Shown here: piece by piece, positions 5,735 to 10,385 of the stretch
Layout: each line of letters opens with the position of its first letter
Numbering within the stretch: the first letter of the stretch is position 1
From: an uncultured Spirochaetaceae bacterium
Lineage (GTDB): Bacteria; Spirochaetota; Spirochaetia; Treponematales; UBA12059
Reading direction: 5' to 3'
DNA length: 10,385 nucleotides
Assembly (NCBI GenBank): GCA_938004315.1
Contig: CALKWG010000258.1
Span: 1 to 10,385, forward strand
Position numbers and translations under genes: made by a program
Notes under the pieces: generated by a model
Database searches by the model: none
What the model was told of the DNA's origin: nothing
What the model saw: the letters and a program-made list of their open reading frames with translations, nothing else

Positions 5735-6916
5735 ATGCAGCAATCAATCCTCGGTTACGCGGCGGAGAGCGCCGTTAAGACAGGCATGTTCGGCGTCTAC
5801 GGCGGCGCCTACGTGCCGCCCATCCTGGCGCCTAAACTCGAGGCCTTGGCAGAAGCATTTCATAAGGCCCGGCTTGAAGAAGCCTTCCAGGACGAGCTCC
5901 GCTATTACCTTCGCGACTACGTCGGCCGGCCCAGCCCGCTCTATAAGGCCGCGCGGCTATCTGAGCGGGTCGGCGCGACGATCTATCTAAAGCGCGAGGA
6001 CTTGAACCATACGGGGGCGCATAAGATCAACAACACCATGGGCCAGGCGCTGCTCGCCAGGCGCATAGGCGCGACCCACCTGATCGCCGAGACCGGCGCC
6101 GGCATGCACGGCGTCGCCACGGCCACGGCGGCGGCGCTCTTCGGGCTCCGCTGCACCGTGTTCATGGGCGCCGAGGACGCTAGGAGGCAGGCGGTGAACG
6201 TCCAGCGCATACGGCTCTTAGGCGCCGAGCTCGTCACCACGGACGCCGGCACCGCCACGCTCAAGGACGCGGTCGACGCCGCGCTCGGCTATTATATCGA
6301 GCACCCGGACGTCTTCTACTGCCTCGGCTCGGCCGTCGGGCCGCATCCCTATCCTTCTATCGTGCGGGAATTCCAATCGGTCATCGGCGCCGAGGCGCGG
6401 GCCCAGATCGTGGAGGCTGAAGGCCGGCTCCCCGACGCCCTGGTCGCCTGCGCCGGCGGCGGCTCCAACGCGATCGGCCTCTTCTCCGCCTTCTTAGCCG
6501 ACCTCGGCGTGGCCATCTACGGCGCGGAGGGCGGCGGCACCGACCTCGCCGGCCTTAAGACCGCCGCCACCTTGAGCCGCGGCCGCCCGGCCGTCTTCCA
6601 AGGCACCTATTCGTATTGCCTCCTCGATGACGCGGGGAATCCCGTCGACGCCCACTCCGTCTCGGCCGGCCTCGATTATCCGGGCATAGGGCCTGAGCAT
6701 GCCGCCTTGAAGGACGCCGGGCGCGTCGAGTACCACCCCGTCATGGACGACGAGGCGATCGCCGCGTATAAGGCTCTATCGGCGCTCGAAGGCATCATCC
6801 CGGCGATCGAGAGCGCGCACGCCGTGTCCCTGGCCATGAAGCTCATGCGCGATACCGGCCGGCTTTGCATCGTCAACCTCTCAGGCCGCGGGGATAAGGA
6901 CCTCGGGCGCTTCTGA
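5735..6916 (+). CDS. trpB: Tryptophan synthase beta chain (TrpB)
   Basis: A 393-residue PLP enzyme that joins indole and L-serine to make L-tryptophan. It is the TrpB1 type by its N-terminal FGVYGGAYVPPIL (19-31). The PLP Lys is K97 in HTGAHKINN, the catalytic Glu is E119 in AETGAG, the phosphate-binding loop is GGGSNAIG (241-248), the COMM/monovalent-cation region is followed by SVSAGLDYPGIGPEH (308-322), and NLSGRGDKD (381-389) contacts the pyridine nitrogen. One oddity: the usual ETGAGQHGVA reads ETGAGMHGVA, replacing the residue equivalent to Gln114 of the Salmonella beta chain with M124. AAAGGAA (5724-5730) is a good ribosome binding site. No trpA or other trp gene is adjacent: it is a single-gene transcription unit with its own promoter and terminator. 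Free indole salvage, or a partner TrpA encoded elsewhere, is possible. Confidence 0.96.
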   Translation: MQQSILGYAAESAVKTGMFGVYGGAYVPPILAPKLEALAEAFHKARLEEAFQDELRYYLRDYVGRPSPLYKAARLSERVGATIYLKREDLNHTGAHKINNTMGQALLARRIGATHLIAETGAGMHGVATATAAALFGLRCTVFMGAEDARRQAVNVQRIRLLGAELVTTDAGTATLKDAVDAALGYYIEHPDVFYCLGSAVGPHPYPSIVREFQSVIGAEARAQIVEAEGRLPDALVACAGGGSNAIGLFSAFLADLGVAIYGAEGGGTDLAGLKTAATLSRGRPAVFQGTYSYCLLDDAGNPVDAHSVSAGLDYPGIGPEHAALKDAGRVEYHPVMDDEAIAAYKALSALEGIIPAIESAHAVSLAMKLMRDTGRLCIVNLSGRGDKDLGRF

Positions 6917-6924
6917 CGCCCTGC

Positions 6925-6967
6925 GCCGTCGGCGCGCCTACCTATGGGCGCCGACGGCCTTGTTTTA
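6925..6967 (+). terminator. Intrinsic terminator of trpB
   Basis: A perfect 11-base-pair stem (6925-6935 with 6948-6958, arms GCCGTCGGCGC and GCGCCGACGGC) closes a 12-base loop. It is followed by the T-rich run CTTGTTTTAT. It starts 8 bases after the trpB stop, as expected for Rho-independent termination. Confidence 0.88.
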
Positions 6968-6984
6968 TAGGCCGCCGCGCGCCA

Positions 6985-7012
6985 TTATTGTGGCCTGACG
7001 CCGTCGTATACT
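6985..7012 (+). promoter_or_regulatory. Candidate promoter of the YbjN-like gene
   Basis: TATACT (7007-7012) matches the -10 consensus at 5 of 6 positions. The best -35 candidate, TTATTG (6985-6990), is weak at a 16-base spacing. The gene follows a terminator and needs its own promoter, which gives some support. The leader would be about 60 bases. Confidence 0.35.
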
Positions 7013-7077
7013 CCGTCGAGGATATCCGGGACTTCCCGACTCGGGCCGCGGGGGCGGGCGTCGCGAAAGGAACGACT

Positions 7078-7578
7078 ATGAAGCTAGGTATGCGCGCCTT
7101 CGCCATCGCGATCGCCCTCGCCGCGATCGGCGCGGCCGGCGCCTTCGCCCAAGCCCCGCAGGCGGATCCCCGCTTGGCGGAGGCGCTCGATTCGGTCGGC
7201 GTGAAATACGACGTCAACAGCTATGGCAATTATCTCGTGCTCTACACCATGAGCAAGAACGAGGATCGCAGCCAGAACGTCGTCGTCATGTCGAATACGG
7301 AGAAGTATGACGGGATTGAGATACGTGAGCTCTACGCCATAGGCGCAGAACTTGACGACTACCCGGATTCCGACACGCTCCTGTACCTCTTGGAGCAGAG
7401 CGCCACCATGAAGATAGGCTCATGGGGCGTGGATTACGGCGACTCGTCGGTCTATATCTTATTCTCTATCAAGGTTCCCGCCGACATCGGCGCCGAGGCC
7501 TTGAACAGCTTCATTTACTTCGCGGCGGAGGTGGCTGACGAGTTCGAAGAGGAGTTCACCGGCGAGGATTATTACTGA
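7078..7578 (+). CDS. Exported YbjN-domain-like protein
   Basis: A 166-residue protein with a clear Sec signal peptide: MK-G-R, a hydrophobic core AFAIAIALAAIGAAGA, and a likely cut after AFA (residue 24). There is no lipobox Cys. The mature part has LAEALDSVGVKYDVNSYGNYLVLY (33-56), alternating strands with LYLLEQSATMKIGSWGVDYGDSSVYILFSIKVP (102-134), then a helix ALNSFIYFAAEVADEFEEEF ending in a very acidic tail. This order resembles the YbjN fold (PF10722), related to type III secretion chaperones and often predicted to bind partner proteins. ATG 7078 is chosen because AAAGGAA (7066-7072) precedes it and the signal peptide begins there; earlier in-frame codons add an unlikely leader. It stands alone between trpB and the convergent flavodiiron gene. 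Its partner and function are unknown, and the family call is moderate. Confidence 0.8.
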   Translation: MKLGMRAFAIAIALAAIGAAGAFAQAPQADPRLAEALDSVGVKYDVNSYGNYLVLYTMSKNEDRSQNVVVMSNTEKYDGIEIRELYAIGAELDDYPDSDTLLYLLEQSATMKIGSWGVDYGDSSVYILFSIKVPADIGAEALNSFIYFAAEVADEFEEEFTGEDYY

Positions 7579-7663
7579 TCCGATCGCGACGGCGCGGAAG
7601 CCTCCGCCCGGACGGCCCGGGCCGAGCCCGCGGATAGCGCCGGGATACATCGAACGTCCCCGC

Positions 7664-7704
7664 AGATAAAGAGCGGCCCCGGGCTCGATCGAGCCCGGGG
7701 CCGC
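7664..7704 (-). terminator. Intrinsic terminator of the flavodiiron gene, with a 32-base perfect palindrome
   Basis: Bases 7673-7704 are a perfect 32-base palindrome centred on CGATCG, able to form a very GC-rich 14 to 15 base-pair hairpin. Read on the minus strand it is followed by TCTTTATCT (7672-7664), the U-rich tail of an intrinsic terminator, 56 bases after the flavodiiron stop. On the plus strand no T-tract follows, although the hairpin may still help end transcription of the YbjN-like gene. Confidence 0.8.
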
Positions 7705-7759
7705 GTCGCGTAGGCCTCAAGCGGGCCGGCGAATCCGCCGTGCCCCGCGGAAGATCCGC

Positions 7760-8971
7760 CTACTTCGCCTTGACCGCCCGCGCTAGCTCGCGGCCGCGCT
7801 CCTTTAGGAGGGCGAGGGTCTCGGCGCCGGCCGCGCCGGCCCACTCGACCGACTCAAGGCTCTCCCACTTCAGGGGCGCGATGGCGGCCTCGTATTCTTT
7901 CTTGGCCCCGCCGACCCAGCCCCAGCTGCCGATGCGCAGGACCGTGCGGTTCCAGACGTGCTTGCGCTCGAAGATATCCAGGACGTAGGCCATGGGCGGG
8001 AACATCTTGTACTCGTAGGTGGGCATGGCGATGAGGAGGCCGGCGCTCTTGTACGCGTCGGCCAGGACGTAGGAGACGTCCTCGTTCGGCACCCGGTGGA
8101 TGGAGTAGGGCACGCCCTCCTCCTTGATCCCTTCCAGGACCGCGGCCAGGCCCTTCTCGGTGTTGCCGTACATCGAGCCCCAGATCACGCAGATCTCCTT
8201 CTCCTGCGGGCCGTCCATGTAGCCGGCGTACTTGGCGTAGCGCTCCACGATGGCCATGGGGTTCTTGCGCCAGATGATGCCGTGGCTCGGCGCTATCACC
8301 TTGATAGAGAGCGGGGCGAGCTTGGCAATGGCCTTCTTCACGAAGAGGCTAAAGCTGGCCACGATGTTGGCGTAGTAGCGCAGGCTCTCCTTCTCGTAGA
8401 ACGCATGCTCCTCGGCGCTGAATTCGTCGTCGAAGACCCGCTCGCCGAGCTTGCCGAAGCTGCCGAAGGCGTCGCAGGCGAAGAGCGTCCCGGATTCGGG
8501 CTCGTAAGTCGCCATGGTCTCGGGCCAGTGCACGTTGGGAATCTCCTCGAAAGCCAGCGTCACCCCGCCTAAGTCCAGGGTATCGCCCGACTTCACCGCG
8601 CGGAGGCCGTCCTCTATCTTGTAGAAGCTCTTGACGAGCTCAAGGCCCTTGGCGGTGGCGATGATCTCTACGCCCGGATTGGCAGCCTTGAACTCCGCGA
8701 GGTAGCCGGTATGGTCAGGTTCCATATGGTTGAGGATGAGGTAGTCGATCTTGTCGACCGTGACCCCGGCCTGGGCCAGCTGGTCCTTAAGGCCGTCGGC
8801 GGCGCCGCACCAGTCGCGGACGAGGTCGATCAGGGCGACCTTCTCGCCCTTCACGAGGTAGGAATTGAGCGTAACCCCGTCGGGTATGGGCCAAATGCCC
8901 TCGAAGAGGTCTTCGGTCTCGATATCGGCGTGCAGGGCCCAAATTTTGTCGCTTATCTTGGCGGCTTTCAT
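7760..8971 (-). CDS. A-type flavodiiron protein (FprA/Roo-like oxygen or NO reductase)
   Basis: A 403-residue cytoplasmic flavoprotein of the minimal class: an N-terminal metallo-beta-lactamase-like diiron domain (1-250) and a C-terminal FMN-binding flavodoxin domain (257-400). All diiron ligands are visible: H82, E84, D86 and H87 in HMEPDH, H148 in NVHWPE, D167 in ACDAFG, and H230 in APSHGIIW. The FMN phosphate loop is GSMYGNT (265-271), with PTYEYKMFPP (317-326) and GSWGWVGG (348-355) as further flavin contacts. Such proteins reduce O2 to water and/or NO to N2O with electrons from rubredoxin or F420H2, protecting anaerobes; which gas is preferred cannot be told from sequence. No rubredoxin gene or fused rubredoxin domain is seen, so the donor is encoded elsewhere. 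AAGGAG (8984-8979) lies 7 bases before the ATG. It is a single-gene unit with its own promoter and terminator. Confidence 0.96.
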   Translation of the reverse strand: MKAAKISDKIWALHADIETEDLFEGIWPIPDGVTLNSYLVKGEKVALIDLVRDWCGAADGLKDQLAQAGVTVDKIDYLILNHMEPDHTGYLAEFKAANPGVEIIATAKGLELVKSFYKIEDGLRAVKSGDTLDLGGVTLAFEEIPNVHWPETMATYEPESGTLFACDAFGSFGKLGERVFDDEFSAEEHAFYEKESLRYYANIVASFSLFVKKAIAKLAPLSIKVIAPSHGIIWRKNPMAIVERYAKYAGYMDGPQEKEICVIWGSMYGNTEKGLAAVLEGIKEEGVPYSIHRVPNEDVSYVLADAYKSAGLLIAMPTYEYKMFPPMAYVLDIFERKHVWNRTVLRIGSWGWVGGAKKEYEAAIAPLKWESLESVEWAGAAGAETLALLKERGRELARAVKAK

Positions 8972-9007
8972 CGCGTCGCTCCTTGCGTATATGATAATTT
9001 CGGATAA

Positions 9008-9036
9008 AGTATAACGAGCGAACTAAGAATTACCAA
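9008..9036 (-). promoter_or_regulatory. Promoter of the flavodiiron gene
   Basis: On the minus strand TTGGTA (9036-9031) and TATACT (9013-9008) are 17 bases apart, each close to the sigma-70 consensus (4/6 and 5/6), in a locally AT-rich stretch about 37 bases upstream of the ATG. No clear PerR-, Fur- or NorR-like operator was recognised around it. Confidence 0.62.
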
Positions 9037-9098
9037 GGGGAACCGCCCAAGCCCGCCGGCGCGATCGCGCTCCCGCCTAAACCAACGAGGAATGCCGT

Positions 9099-10385
9099 AT
9101 GCGCTCACGAACCCTGGCCATCCGCGTCACGCTCAACTCGGCGATCATGATCGTCGGCGTCTACTTCGTCATCCAGAGCCTGGCCTTCGTACGCGACGGC
9201 ATCGTCCTGGGGATACCGGGGACGGCCGGATACGTCGGCGCGGTCTTCGGCTTCATCGGGCTGTACGTCATGCCCCCGGCCTTGGTCTTCGGCCTCATCC
9301 TCTACCTGTCGGCCCTGCCCATCCAGCGCGCCGCCCTCGCCCTCGAGCGTGGCCAAGCCCTCGACCCGGAAGAAGCCGAGCGAACGAGGCGACGCATCTT
9401 GCGCTACTCCGCCTTAGTCGTAGCCATCAATGAGATCGGCTTCGCCGCCGGCTTCCTGATCCTCCAAATCCTCTCCGACGGCTTGGCGAGCGTCCTGCGC
9501 TTCGACCGCCTTATCATACTTCTTTCGAACTTGGCCGGCGGCTACGTCTACGCCAGCGCCCAGCTGGCCTTGGACGAAGCCTCGTTCGCCCCGGTGCGAG
9601 ACGGGCTGGGCATCTACGATATAGGCGGCCGTAGGCGCCAGGCCTCTACGGCCGCCAAACAATGGGCCCTCGGCTTAGCCGTCGCCTTCTACGCCCTGTC
9701 GTTCATGCAGTTCAGCCTACGCGACGGCGTCGAGTACGCAGCCATCGGGCAGCGCGCCCTGGCGGACGCGCTGGCCGCGGGGCGCGACGAAGCCTACGCC
9801 GCCGAGCTCTTCGCCGAGCGCCTAGCGCCGCGCCTGGCCGTTTTAGCCAACCGTCCCGACTTGCCCGCGAGCGCCGCCGTGCCGCCCTGGCGGCGCTCCC
9901 TCGATCCCCTGGGCGTCGAGCGCCTCGTCTTCATCATCGAGGCCGCCTTCCTGCTCCTCGTCGCCGCCGGCGCGCACAGCGCCGCGTCCATGAGATATAA
10001 GGATCGGCTCGGCGCCCTCTCGTCGCGGCTCGCGGCCATGGACGCCGAGCGCGTCGACCTCTCTCGCCGGGTGGAGATCAGGGCCGCCGACGACTTAGGC
10101 GAGCTGGCGAGCCTCGTCAACCGCACGCTCGGTCGCTTCGGCGCCTTGGCCGAGCGCATAGCCCAGGCGACCGCCGCGGTCGGTAGGGCGGCGGACGACG
10201 CCGGCTCGGCCCTGGACGGCGCGCGGGAACGGTCCGCGGCCGTATCGGGGGCGGCGGCCGAGCTGCGCCGCGGCTTAGACGCGCTCGGCGGCGCGGCCCG
10301 GGAGCTTTCCGCCTTGGTCGACGAGCATAAGGCCGCCGGCGACTCCGTTCGCGAGGCGGCGGTCGGCCAGAAGGCCGGGGCCGCC
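9099..10385 (+). CDS. Six-TM HAMP-domain receptor, probable methyl-accepting chemotaxis protein, 5' part
   Basis: The first 429 codons of a membrane receptor that runs off the right edge without a stop. GAGGAA (9087-9092) precedes ATG 9099 by 6 bases; the overlapping ATG at 9092 is in another frame. Hydrophobic segments lie at about 8-31, 44-72, 102-127, 137-158, 187-206 and 274-294. A probable outside loop of about 65 residues (207-273, Ala/Arg-rich) precedes the last segment. A HAMP domain follows (about 295-352: LSRRVEIRAADDLGELASLVNRTL), then a long Ala-rich helix with heptad-like spacing (352-429), as in chemoreceptors. The signalling hairpin lies outside the window, so an adenylate/guanylate cyclase or histidine kinase output cannot be excluded. 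Multi-TM N-termini of this sort are common in spirochaete receptors, but that is recollection, not a search. The ligand is unknown. It is divergent from the flavodiiron gene with 127 bases between them. Confidence 0.83.
   Translation, partial: MRSRTLAIRVTLNSAIMIVGVYFVIQSLAFVRDGIVLGIPGTAGYVGAVFGFIGLYVMPPALVFGLILYLSALPIQRAALALERGQALDPEEAERTRRRILRYSALVVAINEIGFAAGFLILQILSDGLASVLRFDRLIILLSNLAGGYVYASAQLALDEASFAPVRDGLGIYDIGGRRRQASTAAKQWALGLAVAFYALSFMQFSLRDGVEYAAIGQRALADALAAGRDEAYAAELFAERLAPRLAVLANRPDLPASAAVPPWRRSLDPLGVERLVFIIEAAFLLLVAAGAHSAASMRYKDRLGALSSRLAAMDAERVDLSRRVEIRAADDLGELASLVNRTLGRFGALAERIAQATAAVGRAADDAGSALDGARERSAAVSGAAAELRRGLDALGGAARELSALVDEHKAAGDSVREAAVGQKAGAA

Noticed and set aside
6988..7077. 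In-frame extension of the YbjN-like gene upstream of ATG 7078.
   Set aside because: It would put about 30 residues before an evident signal peptide, while a good ribosome binding site sits right before 7078.
7958..8572. 204-codon plus-strand ORF opposite the flavodiiron gene.
   Set aside because: It is a GC-rich antisense shadow with low-complexity composition and no ribosome binding site; the minus-strand gene has every catalytic motif.
9092..9433. ORF from ATG 9092 (MPYALTNPGHPRHAQ...).
   Set aside because: It is Arg/Pro-rich and out of frame with the HAMP receptor, whose start at 9099 is better placed after GAGGAA.

Overview
This is a GC-rich stretch of bacterial chromosome carrying ten protein-coding genes, two of them cut by the window edges. 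The gene content points to a strict or near-strict anaerobe: an orphan flavodiiron (oxygen/NO-reducing) protein and a corrinoid methyl-transfer module. The six-membrane-segment HAMP receptor at the right end and the mix of genes would fit a high-GC anaerobic spirochaete, but that assignment is only a guess from gene content. Nothing looks mobile: there are no insertion sequences, integrases, tRNAs, rRNAs or CRISPR arrays.

Layout. (1) Bases 1-1708, plus strand: the end of a hisIE gene (histidine biosynthesis steps 2 and 3) overlapping hisD (the last two oxidations). (2) Bases 1698-5567, minus strand: a compact five-gene operon, read from right to left: corrinoid-binding protein, URO-D/MtaA-like methyltransferase, DUF1638 protein, GAF/HisKA_2 histidine kinase and stand-alone receiver. 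Every junction overlaps by 4 to 14 bases, so the genes are probably translationally coupled. (3) Bases 5568-5734: a divergent control region with a good sigma-70-type promoter for trpB, bracketed by two near-identical 18-base operator-like repeats. (4) Bases 5735-6967, plus strand: a lone trpB closed by a clear intrinsic terminator. (5) Bases 7078-7578, plus strand: a small exported YbjN-like protein. (6) Bases 7760-8971, minus strand: a flavodiiron protein with its own promoter and a terminator built on a 32-base perfect palindrome. (7) Base 9099 to the end, plus strand: the N-terminal 429 residues of a six-TM, HAMP-containing receptor, probably a chemoreceptor.

The most interesting part is the five-gene operon. 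It combines the usual corrinoid protein/methyltransferase/DUF1638 trio with a two-component pair in one overlapping transcript. Two of its proteins deviate at key positions. The MtaA-like protein lacks the Cys residues of the zinc site of MtaA/MtbA-type methyltransferases, while the corrinoid protein keeps its cobalt-binding His. The kinase keeps its HHRVKNN phospho-acceptor box but has a disrupted N box and G1 box in its ATP-binding domain. The whole operon could therefore be a methyl-group or corrinoid sensing and signalling device, or a methyl-transfer pathway with a dedicated but atypical regulator. The sequence alone does not decide between these.
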